Shown here in pieces: positions 1-7,969 of a stretch of DNA of 14,980 nucleotides (positions are counted from its first letter, which is position 1; the number at the start of each line of letters is the position of its first letter). Source of the DNA: Bacteroidales bacterium UBA4230 (GTDB lineage: Bacteria > Bacteroidota > Bacteroidia > Bacteroidales > UBA932); the NCBI GenBank assembly GCA_002395605.1, contig DGXO01000072.1, positions 2,176 through 17,155 of the forward strand. The letters run 5' to 3'. The position numbers and the translations under genes were made by a program. The notes under the pieces were generated by a model. It did not search any database and had not been told where the DNA came from. It was given only the letters and a program-made list of their open reading frames with translations.

Positions 1-954
1 CACTGGGTAACACCCATTGAGAACTACCGCACGGTAGATGAGATTATCAATGCCCCCATGGACAGCGTCCGGTATGTCCATTTCCCTCTTGACAGCATCA
101 CCCTTTTCCGGGACTTCTCCAACAACTCGGAGGTCCTGGACGAAATAATTGAGGTAAGCCGCAAGATTGTGGCCGATTCCCGTGACTCCCTTGCCCTTAT
201 CCAGCTTGTGGGCCTGGCATCCGTGGAAGGCGATTGGAAGCACAACAAATGGCTTGGCGAAGGCCGTGCAAACGCCCTCAAGCAGTATGTGGTGAAGGAA
301 CTCGGTCTCAAGGACTCCCAGGTGGAGGCTGCAGGCAGGGGAGAGGCATGGCCTTGGTTCCGCCGCCAGGTAGAGGGGCTTGTTCCGGATGGCGGAAAGG
401 GAATTACGGGCGCCCAGGCGCAGTGGCTGCTGGACCTTATAGACAATGAGCCCAGCCCGGACGAACGCGAAAAGAAGATGAAGGCCGACAGGAAGCTCTA
501 CAAGGCCCTCAAGGAGGATATCCTGAAGGATCAGCGAAACTCCGGCTATGTGCACGTATACTATTACTCCAAGCCGGATACCGTGGCCGAAGGCCTCAAC
601 CGCATTAACGCCCTTATCCGCGCCAGGAAGTACCACGATGCCCTTAATGCATATGAAAGCCGCAAGGATTACCTGGACCGCGCAAAGGTTGACGCAGAGG
701 CCGCAAACGCTTACGGAATTGCTATGTTCGGCACAGCCGTGGAACTAGAAAAGATAGACACCCTCCTGGCCCGTGATGCCATGGAGATACTCCATAAGGC
801 CGACAAGATGGGCAGTGACTGTGCCGGCGCCAACATTGAGGGGGCCGAGGAATTCCTTCAGAAGTACAAGGAATACACGGAGCAGAAACGCTCCCAGGAG
901 GCCATGAAGGAGGAAATTGAGGCCGACAGAAAAGAAAGGAAGAAAAATAGATAA
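1..954 (+). CDS. OmpA-like envelope protein, 3' part (5' end off the window)
   Basis: The frame is open from base 1, so the true start lies to the left; the internal ATG at 58 falls inside the domain and is not a convincing start. 317 residues are visible. An OmpA-like fold runs from about visible residue 24 to 120, with the core GLASVEG (71-77) followed by N82xxL85xxxR89A90. This matches the Bacteroidales form of the OmpA signature. The Asp that normally binds peptidoglycan diaminopimelate is replaced (Ser74 by alignment), while the Arg is kept. The rest is helical and TPR-like (about 195-300), ending in a charged KERKKNR tail. Such proteins, sometimes with an N-terminal DUF3868, sit directly upstream of fimbrillin genes in Bacteroides. 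The stop is only 18 nt before the first pilin, so co-transcription is likely. A role as pilus-associated envelope anchor is inferred; the N-terminal half cannot be seen. Confidence 0.75.
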   Translation, partial: HWVTPIENYRTVDEIINAPMDSVRYVHFPLDSITLFRDFSNNSEVLDEIIEVSRKIVADSRDSLALIQLVGLASVEGDWKHNKWLGEGRANALKQYVVKELGLKDSQVEAAGRGEAWPWFRRQVEGLVPDGGKGITGAQAQWLLDLIDNEPSPDEREKKMKADRKLYKALKEDILKDQRNSGYVHVYYYSKPDTVAEGLNRINALIRARKYHDALNAYESRKDYLDRAKVDAEAANAYGIAMFGTAVELEKIDTLLARDAMEILHKADKMGSDCAGANIEGAEEFLQKYKEYTEQKRSQEAMKEEIEADRKERKKNR

Positions 955-972
955 CAATTATATTTTTTACTT
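955..972 (+). promoter_or_regulatory. AT-rich leader of the first pilin gene
   Basis: The 18-nt gap is almost entirely A and T, with a run of six T (963-968) and no Shine-Dalgarno-like purine stretch. AT-rich, unstructured leaders without a Shine-Dalgarno are normal for efficiently translated Bacteroidetes genes. TATATTTT at 959-966 resembles the -7 element TAnnTTTG but lacks the final G and has no TTTG 19 nt upstream, so I do not call a promoter here. Confidence 0.4.
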
Positions 973-3177
973 ATGAACAAGTTTTTCAAATTCGCCCTTG
1001 CGGGCGCAGTTGTCGTAGCCGCTCTGGCTTCCTGCAACAAGGAGGCCCAGGTTCCCGATAACCCCAACTACAACAAGGAGACCGGTGAGGTCCTCACCAG
1101 CTTCGTGTTCAATGTGGCAGCAGGCAACACGCCCACTACCAAGCAGACTTCCGCTAATACCCAGGCTACCTCTTCGGATGACTTCCGCGGTATTGAGGAC
1201 GCACGTCTCATCAGCTTCCTCAAGGGTGCACCTGTTGCAGATGGTAAATACATCACGGCCGTCAATACTGCCAACAAGCAGTACAATCTTGGCAATGTCA
1301 TGTCCACCTCTGATGCTACCACAGACCAGACCAAGAGTCACCGTGTCATTGAGCTTGCCCTGCCTAATGAGACCAATACCCTCATGTTTTACGGCAAGGC
1401 TCCCAAGGAGGGAGCAAATGCCGACTTTGCACAGGGCAAGATTAACTACCTTACCAATGTCAACAACTCCAACGCCACGGATCTCAGCAAATATGACTTT
1501 TCCCTTAACCGTATAGTTGAAGTAAACGGTTCCGGTTACAATGAGAAATATCGCCATTACGGTGACCTTATCCTGGCTGCCATCAACTACATCACCGATT
1601 CCAGGATTAACAGGAACGTGACCTTTGGTGGATCCAACACTGCCACTGAACTCCAGTGGACCCAGTTTGTTACCATTTCCGCCGGCGGCATCATCAAGCC
1701 TGCCACCAAGGAACCTCTTACTGGAGATCCCATTAATCCCATCGGAGAGATTCTGGGTGACGCACTTGCAACTCTTGCCACCATCCCGACCGGTGAAGTA
1801 CGTGCCGGTTCTGGTCCCGCTCTTTCCCGTACCATGGGTGACCTTCTGGTGGTAATGAACAATATCCACGGGCATACGCCCAGTACTCTTGCAGAGGCCC
1901 AGTCCAAGGCTGTTGCCGATGAAATCAAAGCCAGGATTGAATCCTGCTTTGACGGTACTGCTCCCACGCTTAAATGGAAAGAGGTTTCCGCAGTTGTGAC
2001 CGCCACAAGCTACTCCGGAGATGTCCACGATGTAATCCGTATCGCCGGTACCGGCTCTGCCCTTGACGAGTATCCTATGGTAGCCTTCAATCTGCCTGCA
2101 GGCTGCTCACAGGTTACTGCCGCCACCACCGCATCCACAGATACCGATGGCCGTGTGACTACTCCCGGAACCATTACATGGAGCTACCTCATGAATGTCT
2201 CCATGTTCAACACCTCCGGTTCCACTTCCTGCTATAACGTTTACTATCCTGCCGAAATCTGCTACTTCGGAAACTCTCCCATCCGCGTTACAAATGAGAA
2301 CGTTACAGAGCCCGAGTATCCCCAGGGCGTAGCCAACTGGGATGCAGATGCCAACTGGACTTCCAAGAACTGGACCAAGGACGCCCACGTGATTTCCACC
2401 ACCCGTAGCGTTGCCATGCAGTACAACATCAACTATGGTACAGCTCTTCTCAAGAGTGACCTCAAGTACGGCGCAGCTAAACTGTATGATAACAATCATG
2501 CCATCCAGATTGCAAAGAATCCAAGCCTTGGTCCCACCGATGAGCCCAATGCGGAAATAAGCGTTACCAACGAAACATTCAAGCTTAAGGGTGTTCTTGT
2601 AGGCGGCATTCCCACCACCGTTGGTTGGGACTTCCTCCCTGTTGCAGGTTCAACATATGCACAGTGTATCTACGACAAGGCAGTTGCCTCTGAGGCCATC
2701 CCTTCCACTGGCACCAGCGCTCCCAACTATACCCTCGTTTGGGATAACTGGAATGAGGCTCAGCGTGGCATGAAGCAGAACGATGTCTATGTATGCCTTG
2801 AGTTTGAAAACAACTCCGGCAAGGACTTCTGGGGTCAGCACAACATCATCCGTAACGGCGGTATCTTCTACATCATCGGTAAGCTTGACCCCGATGCCGG
2901 CCGTGATGTCGCAGACCGCAGCGAAGGCGTTACTTGGCCCACCGATGGCCTTCAGGCCCTTCCTCCGTTCAATGCCTACGGCAATACCCTTAAGGAGCGC
3001 CGTGTATTCATGCAGGACTTCATGACCACTGCTCACTTTGTGATAGGAGAAAACTCCCTCCAGTCTGCTTACAGCACCGTTCCGGACCTTCGTTCCACTC
3101 AGATCTCCCTTGGTCTTTCCGTAGACCTCAAGTGGGAAACCGGTCTCGTGTTTAACGATATTATCCTTGGCCAGTAA
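973..3177 (+). CDS. Mfa1-family fimbrillin lipoprotein (probable major pilin)
   Basis: 734 residues. The start is well set: a signal peptide follows immediately and ends in lipobox LASC (Cys21). The N-terminal region carries FRGIEDARLISF (71-82), a motif typical of Mfa1-type pilins. The C-terminal region has VYVCLEFENNSG (about 605-616), then GGIFYIIGKLDP, then NSLQSAYSTVPDLRS (from 694) and a final beta strand. This is the layout of the Mfa1 C-terminal domain (PF15495-type), recognised by eye. It is longer than P. gingivalis Mfa1 (about 560 residues). In that family the lipoprotein precursor is exported, trimmed by an Arg-specific protease and polymerised by strand exchange; Arg72 or Arg78 near the motif are possible sites. 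It is first in the operon and next to the anchor gene, as expected for the shaft subunit. A second Mfa1-like gene lies at 4249. Confidence 0.9.
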   Translation: MNKFFKFALAGAVVVAALASCNKEAQVPDNPNYNKETGEVLTSFVFNVAAGNTPTTKQTSANTQATSSDDFRGIEDARLISFLKGAPVADGKYITAVNTANKQYNLGNVMSTSDATTDQTKSHRVIELALPNETNTLMFYGKAPKEGANADFAQGKINYLTNVNNSNATDLSKYDFSLNRIVEVNGSGYNEKYRHYGDLILAAINYITDSRINRNVTFGGSNTATELQWTQFVTISAGGIIKPATKEPLTGDPINPIGEILGDALATLATIPTGEVRAGSGPALSRTMGDLLVVMNNIHGHTPSTLAEAQSKAVADEIKARIESCFDGTAPTLKWKEVSAVVTATSYSGDVHDVIRIAGTGSALDEYPMVAFNLPAGCSQVTAATTASTDTDGRVTTPGTITWSYLMNVSMFNTSGSTSCYNVYYPAEICYFGNSPIRVTNENVTEPEYPQGVANWDADANWTSKNWTKDAHVISTTRSVAMQYNINYGTALLKSDLKYGAAKLYDNNHAIQIAKNPSLGPTDEPNAEISVTNETFKLKGVLVGGIPTTVGWDFLPVAGSTYAQCIYDKAVASEAIPSTGTSAPNYTLVWDNWNEAQRGMKQNDVYVCLEFENNSGKDFWGQHNIIRNGGIFYIIGKLDPDAGRDVADRSEGVTWPTDGLQALPPFNAYGNTLKERRVFMQDFMTTAHFVIGENSLQSAYSTVPDLRSTQISLGLSVDLKWETGLVFNDIILGQ

Positions 3178-3186
3178 TTGCCCAAA

Positions 3187-4239
3187 ATGAAGACGTTCCG
3201 TCATACATTCCTTGTTCTTGCCGCCATGGCTGCCGCCCTGATTCCCCAGGGCTGTAGCCTGGTGGACGAGAACCTCAGTGACTGCGAGACGGACTACAAG
3301 ATAAACTACGAGCTCCGCCTTATCACCAACATGACCACGGAGCTCAAAACCCAGCTGGAAACGGAACTCTCCACGGAGGTTGACGTTGCAGCTGCAGCTG
3401 CCCTCAAGGACTACCTCAAGGAAATTTTCACGGACTATGCCCACGACGTAGACCTTTCATTTTACGACGTTGTCGAAGACTCCGTAAGGCTCCACCACGA
3501 GGCCCATATCATGGACGCCAACCAGAGCAGCTACACCCTTTACATTCCCGTTCACAGGTACATGCACACAGCCGTTGCAAACGTTGTGGAAAATGACCTT
3601 GTGACGCTTCAGGAGGACGACAAATGCCATACGGCAGTCCTCCATCAGGAAATTGCCGACACCATCGGCACACATAAGACAGGTCTTTTCACCGCCAGGC
3701 TCCCTATGGACGTTCTGGAGGGCATAGACCAGACTTTTGACGTGAGCCTTTATATGGCCAACTGCGCCACCGCCCTTGTGATTGATACACTTGGCAGCGG
3801 CATCAAGGACATGAAGGTTCACATGACAGGTTTTGCCACGGATTTCAACGTCTGTGACAGCACCTACAGGTTCAAGTTCTCCTCTATTGTAAAGACGGAT
3901 GAACTTAACCTTTCCACTCCGGGCGGAATGGTCTTTGCCTCTGTGAACTACCCTTCAAGGGATACAAGGCCCACCAAGGTGGTTATCGAGACCACAGACC
4001 CGTTTATTTCCCAGGATGCCGCAGATGCCCTTTGGCAAATCCGTGCATACACCACCCTCAAAGACGGGACCATCACGGAAACCAAGCTCAGCGTCACAAA
4101 GCCGCTGAGGGCCGGTCAGCTGAAGGTTTACAAGGCCAAGGCGCTCACCAACGGTTCCGTGCAGCCCGACGACCCCGATGTCGGCGTGAGCGTAGCGCTT
4201 GACTGGGCCTCCGGAATGGATCAGGAGATAATTCTGTAA
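3187..4239 (+). CDS. Mfa2/FimB-family pilus anchor lipoprotein
   Basis: 350 residues from ATG 3187. An in-frame TTG at 3178, directly after the previous stop, would add only MPK and is less likely. The signal peptide ends in lipobox PQGC (Cys23), followed by a second Cys at 33 in ENLSDC, the usual start of the FimB/Mfa2 family (PF08842-type). The middle contains HMTGFATDFNVCDSTYRF (from residue 212), the family's second beta-sandwich region. The length fits the family (about 300-350). In P. gingivalis, Mfa2 and FimB stay lipid-bound in the outer membrane, anchor the pilus and limit its length; the same role is inferred here. It starts 9 nt after the first pilin gene, the same mfa1-mfa2 order as in P. 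gingivalis. Confidence 0.85.
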   Translation: MKTFRHTFLVLAAMAAALIPQGCSLVDENLSDCETDYKINYELRLITNMTTELKTQLETELSTEVDVAAAAALKDYLKEIFTDYAHDVDLSFYDVVEDSVRLHHEAHIMDANQSSYTLYIPVHRYMHTAVANVVENDLVTLQEDDKCHTAVLHQEIADTIGTHKTGLFTARLPMDVLEGIDQTFDVSLYMANCATALVIDTLGSGIKDMKVHMTGFATDFNVCDSTYRFKFSSIVKTDELNLSTPGGMVFASVNYPSRDTRPTKVVIETTDPFISQDAADALWQIRAYTTLKDGTITETKLSVTKPLRAGQLKVYKAKALTNGSVQPDDPDVGVSVALDWASGMDQEIIL

Positions 4240-4241
4240 TC

Positions 4242-4248
4242 AGGAAGG
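4242..4248 (+). promoter_or_regulatory. Shine-Dalgarno-like AGGAAGG deciding between two starts
   Basis: AGGAAGG abuts the ATG at 4249 with no spacer but lies 9 nt before the in-frame ATG at 4258. If the ribosome uses this site, 4258 (MPRLIWLL) is the better start, giving a protein three residues shorter with an equally good signal peptide. Shine-Dalgarno use is weak in Bacteroidetes, so this is only a hint. Confidence 0.35.
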
Positions 4249-6204
4249 ATGAGAAGAATGCCCCGCCTCATATGGCTTCTTTCGGCCATGATTCTTTCCG
4301 CTTGTACTGCCCTTGAACCTAACAGTGAAGCGGAAGGAATTGTGTATGAGAATGAGGGCGTAGAAATCCCCTTCTCGCTGTCTGTGGGAGATTCCAGGCC
4401 CCAGACCAAGATGACTCAAGACATAACACAGGTAGATCAGTCAGAGTCGTCATTCAGGGGAATCAAAGAGATTTATGCAATTCCGTTCAAGGTAAAACGG
4501 GCCATAAACGGTTCTGATGAACGCGTTGGCAAAAACCTTGCACTGCCCCAGCTTGGGATTCCCTCGCTATTTGGGGCATCGGCCGAAGAAGGTAATTTTG
4601 CAGGGCTTGTCTCCAGTAACAATTCCCACCTTTACAAGAGCGTTATCTTCCCGCGCGGAACCGCTTCGCTGCTGGTTTACGGCCAGGCCATTGATGAAGA
4701 TGTAAGCGTTTCCCCGGACTCCATAGCTTTCAAGCGCCGCAACGGTGTTCTACGCAAGCACGGCGTAGAAAAGGCCGAAACTCCCGCCGATATCACCTTT
4801 ACGCTGGAGCCTTTTATTTCCTCCGCTCAGGAGACAGAGATGCAGACTACGGTGAATGGGCTGCTGACATATTTGAACAATATTGCAGGAGCCACGGTGT
4901 CACTATCGGCATACACAACTACAAATCCTCGCACTGCAACTACTTGGACATATAAATGGACGGAATCTGGGAGCTATAATAATTATACAGATCTGAAAAA
5001 CGCATTTGTCTTCTTTACCAGTGATGGCAAGGGCTTTTCCGGAGCAACTGATGCCATAAACCAGATGCTAACCAGCCTGTATAATAAGTTGTACAGTATG
5101 GCTACTGATGACGCGGCCGGTGGGAATTCCTTTAGACAGGGTTACAGAAATGCTTATGGTTCAACAGTGTATTATTACTATTACGTTTCTGAATTGGCAA
5201 ATCAAATCCGCACTAGGATTAAAAACAGCACTTATGTAGATGTTACAGGATCCGGCAGCAGCGCTACAGTATTACTTAAAGGCGACTACGCCAATTTCCC
5301 GGAGCGCTTCGGCCTGCCTTCAGGCAGTGTTGGAATCGTATGGAACGGAACGGCGTTCGTGCAACAGACTTCCGCAACCGGCGCTGCTCTTGCAGCAGTT
5401 GACGCATTCTGCTATCCGCCAAGCCTTTGGTATGGCTCCAACAGTACACTCAAAACCTCCGATGATATGGCAATAGTGGAGGAGTACAAGAGCGCCAATG
5501 CCACCTGGAACGACATTTTCAACCAGTATACTTTTGGAGACACCGTAGTGCCCGGGGCAATGTCTGCTGCCCTCAAGGACCCTCTGCAGTATGGCGTTGC
5601 CATGCTTCAAGTAGAACTCAATTATGCACAGTCTACCGGCGGTACTCAGTATCTCCCGGACAGTAACCGGGATTACGTGGATGTCCGCAACTCCAACTTC
5701 CCCCTTACCGGCATTATCATCGGAGAGCAGAAGAACCAGTCATATGCCTTTGAGCCGCTTCTTGAAGGCCTGAGCCTATATGTATATGACAATGAAGTCT
5801 ATGACGGCAGCACCCCTAAAGCATACATAGCAGGAGCATCGTCCGGCCTTACATTCCAGCCCGTCCACACCCTTGTGGTCCAGACAGAGGACGCCAAGGA
5901 CATTCACATGGCGCTTGAGTTCCAGAACAATAGCGGAGCAGACTTTTACGGGTTCAACAAGTGCCGTATAGCCGCAGGCTCAAAGTTCTACCTCCTTGCC
6001 AAACTTGAGCATGCCAGCGGTACCGGAGCAAGCCTTCCGGCAGTTTTTGTCCACGACCACGTGACCAAGGTCACCTTCAGCATAAACAGCCTTGCGAATG
6101 CCCACAATACCATTCCCGAACTACGTGATCCCCAACTTGAAATAGGTGTGATCGCCCAGATGGAATGGGTGCAGGCCACCCCCGCAGAAATACCAATGTA
6201 CTAG
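4249..6204 (+). CDS. Second Mfa1-family fimbrillin lipoprotein
   Basis: 651 residues (648 if ATG 4258 is used). The signal peptide ends in lipobox LSAC (Cys19). It parallels the first pilin point by point: SFRGIKEIYAIPF (68-80) against FRGIEDARLISF; DAFCYPPSLWYGSNS against NVYYPAEICYFGNS; FPLTGIIIGEQ against FKLKGVLVGG; HMALEFQNNSGADFYG (about 553-568); and NSLANAHNTIPELRD (from 613) before the last strand. It is therefore a distant paralogue in the Mfa1 family, not a copy. Residues about 205-344 are encoded by an AT-rich stretch and contain five consecutive Tyr. It could be an alternative shaft pilin or an accessory subunit; the sequence cannot tell which. It begins 9 nt after the anchor gene and ends 4 nt before the next gene, so it belongs to the same operon. 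Confidence 0.87.
   Translation: MRRMPRLIWLLSAMILSACTALEPNSEAEGIVYENEGVEIPFSLSVGDSRPQTKMTQDITQVDQSESSFRGIKEIYAIPFKVKRAINGSDERVGKNLALPQLGIPSLFGASAEEGNFAGLVSSNNSHLYKSVIFPRGTASLLVYGQAIDEDVSVSPDSIAFKRRNGVLRKHGVEKAETPADITFTLEPFISSAQETEMQTTVNGLLTYLNNIAGATVSLSAYTTTNPRTATTWTYKWTESGSYNNYTDLKNAFVFFTSDGKGFSGATDAINQMLTSLYNKLYSMATDDAAGGNSFRQGYRNAYGSTVYYYYYVSELANQIRTRIKNSTYVDVTGSGSSATVLLKGDYANFPERFGLPSGSVGIVWNGTAFVQQTSATGAALAAVDAFCYPPSLWYGSNSTLKTSDDMAIVEEYKSANATWNDIFNQYTFGDTVVPGAMSAALKDPLQYGVAMLQVELNYAQSTGGTQYLPDSNRDYVDVRNSNFPLTGIIIGEQKNQSYAFEPLLEGLSLYVYDNEVYDGSTPKAYIAGASSGLTFQPVHTLVVQTEDAKDIHMALEFQNNSGADFYGFNKCRIAAGSKFYLLAKLEHASGTGASLPAVFVHDHVTKVTFSINSLANAHNTIPELRDPQLEIGVIAQMEWVQATPAEIPMY
4921..5280 (+). 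other. AT-rich segment inside the second Mfa1-like gene
   Basis: A hand count gives 147 G+C in 360 bases (about 41%), against 63% in a 60-base sample at 6721-6780. The frame stays open. The encoded part is rich in Tyr, Asn, Ser and Thr and includes YYYYY (codons from about 5169). It falls in the central part of the pilin, between the conserved N-terminal and C-terminal motifs. Confidence 0.7.
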
Positions 6205-6208
6205 GAAA

Positions 6209-7969
6209 ATGAGAGTATTACGGAAAATATCGGCCTTGATTCTTGCAGCGATAACCGCGGCAGGATGCCTCCGTGACCCTCTTATCTACCGCCTTGAAAG
6301 GGGAGAACTCAACGTTCGAGTGTACATCCCTGAGGCTGCCGTTACAAGGGCCGAAACCGGCCTGGAAGACGCTCTGGAGGCAGAGCGCAAGGTATCTAGC
6401 CTTCAGATATGGGTGTTCCGTGCAGGAGCCACCACCCCCGCCGGGCTTGTGGGCTACCGCCTTCTGGATGGCGATGACCTTGCTACTACAGGCCTTGGCA
6501 CCGGCCATGCAGCCCGCTTCACCATCCCTGTAGATGACGCTTTCCTGTCAGAAAAGCCAAATGTCGATGTTTATGCCGTGGTAAACGGTGCATCGGCCGG
6601 CTTTACCATAGACAAATTCGGCTATGCCTCCGGAGACTGGTCCAAAGTAAATCCCACGGACCTTAAGGCATTCACCATTTCCGGAGACCTTTTCGGCGTA
6701 AATACGCTTACTTCCGCGGTTCCGGCCGCAGGCCTTCCCATGGCCGGCATTGCCACAAACCAGGCCGTTACAGGGGATTTCCCCATCCTTAGCGTATCCA
6801 CACTCACCGTAACCCGCGCGGTGTCCAAACTGCGCTTCGTGTTCTGCCAGATGACAGAGGCCGGCACCCCCGTGGACGAATTCCATATTACCGGAATCTC
6901 CATTTCAGGGGAAATCGGCAAGGAGGAAAAACTCTTTACGGAAAACACCTACGCCAGCCATACCTACGGCACCAAGCTTTTTGAGATTTCCGGAGGGTAC
7001 GACGCCCTTTCAAAGACATATCCCGCGGACGGCGCCCTCCCGGCAGAGCTTGCGGGCAACCCCGTCCCCGGAGATTACCTCTTCCAGCCCGGCATGACCG
7101 CCCAGGAGTACGACGACCTTATCCACAGCGGCGTTAATTCCGGCGTCCTCACCCAGTGGGGGCTCACATATCTCCGCGAGACAGATAAAAAGCTCACCGG
7201 CACCATAAACTACACCGTGGGTACCGGCGGCACCATGCGCACAAAGCAGGCCACCTTCACCATGGAGGCCGAAGGCGACTTCACCCGCAACCACAGCTGG
7301 ACCATCTTCGCCTACTTTATCGGTGGCCGCTTGGTGGTAAAGCCCACTGTACTTCCCTGGATTGCCGGCAACGACAGGTATGCATACAAAACGGAAGGCA
7401 ACACCGAGTTCAAGTACGAAAAGCCCTGGCTACGCTACGACGTAGACCGTATGTCCTGGACATGGAACGACACCTGGCTGGTGGTGGCATACGGATATCA
7501 GGGCGGCGGAACTGTGGGCAAGCCTTCATACTCGCCCATGCTCACGCTGGAAACCACCAACGTCAACGACCTCGTCCTGCAGCTTAACAACGACCACTTT
7601 GTCCTGATTCAGGTGACAGAGGGCGTGGACGGTGGAGGCCATCCGGTTATGTCGTATACTGCGCACGGGCAAATGTTGACTATTCCGGGTTCCGGCGAAA
7701 AACAGACTACCAATTTTTACGTGGTGCCGGTAAATGACGGTGTCATGGCCGACCCTTACGTGAAGGTGTTCCTCACGGAGATGCATAGCGGAGACGGCCT
7801 TCCGCCGCAGAACATACCGTTCAACCACAACCTGCCCGGTGACGAGGACCATACGTCGCTCCTCATTTACAACCCCGGACGTGCGGAATACATTGCCAAC
7901 ATGAACGTTCACAAGAATAATTCCAGTAACGAGCAAGCCACTCAGTACTGGCTTGAGGAGGAAGGATGA
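6209..7969 (+). CDS. FimA/Mfa-like fimbrial lipoprotein (accessory pilin)
   Basis: 586 residues. The signal peptide ends in lipobox AAGC (Cys20). The N-terminal part has the FimA/Mfa3-4 look: GELNVRVYIPEAAVTRAET (Arg47 is a good candidate for Arg-protease trimming), then VSSLQIWVFRAG (62-73), and a central strand TVTRAVSKLRF (200-210), the element that ends the first domain in many Bacteroidales pilins. The C-terminal part holds NIPFNHNLPGDEDHTS (535-550) and ends YWLEEEG, a tail I associate with tip-proximal fimbrial proteins of Bacteroides. It is longer than FimA (about 380 residues), which suggests an additional C-terminal domain. It starts 4 nt after the previous stop and overlaps the next gene by ATGA. 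An adaptor or tip-proximal role is inferred from position and size. Confidence 0.7.
   Translation: MRVLRKISALILAAITAAGCLRDPLIYRLERGELNVRVYIPEAAVTRAETGLEDALEAERKVSSLQIWVFRAGATTPAGLVGYRLLDGDDLATTGLGTGHAARFTIPVDDAFLSEKPNVDVYAVVNGASAGFTIDKFGYASGDWSKVNPTDLKAFTISGDLFGVNTLTSAVPAAGLPMAGIATNQAVTGDFPILSVSTLTVTRAVSKLRFVFCQMTEAGTPVDEFHITGISISGEIGKEEKLFTENTYASHTYGTKLFEISGGYDALSKTYPADGALPAELAGNPVPGDYLFQPGMTAQEYDDLIHSGVNSGVLTQWGLTYLRETDKKLTGTINYTVGTGGTMRTKQATFTMEAEGDFTRNHSWTIFAYFIGGRLVVKPTVLPWIAGNDRYAYKTEGNTEFKYEKPWLRYDVDRMSWTWNDTWLVVAYGYQGGGTVGKPSYSPMLTLETTNVNDLVLQLNNDHFVLIQVTEGVDGGGHPVMSYTAHGQMLTIPGSGEKQTTNFYVVPVNDGVMADPYVKVFLTEMHSGDGLPPQNIPFNHNLPGDEDHTSLLIYNPGRAEYIANMNVHKNNSSNEQATQYWLEEEG

Noticed and set aside
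58..60. ATG at 58 as the start of the left-edge gene
   Set aside because: The frame is open to base 1 with protein-like sequence, no signal peptide follows the ATG, and it would cut into the OmpA-like domain.
955..972. Possible promoter directly upstream of the first pilin
   Set aside because: TATATTTT lacks the terminal G of the -7 consensus and there is no TTTG at the expected distance; the gene is more likely read from further upstream.
967..2028. 353-codon open frame on the minus strand opposite the first pilin
   Set aside because: It lies wholly antisense to a well-supported lipoprotein gene, has no signal peptide or recognisable domain, and is rich in Gly and Val as expected from reading codon-biased DNA backwards.
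2650..3444. 264-codon minus-strand frame spanning the first pilin/anchor junction
   Set aside because: It crosses the boundary of two solid genes and shows no motif of its own; a shadow of GC-biased coding sequence.
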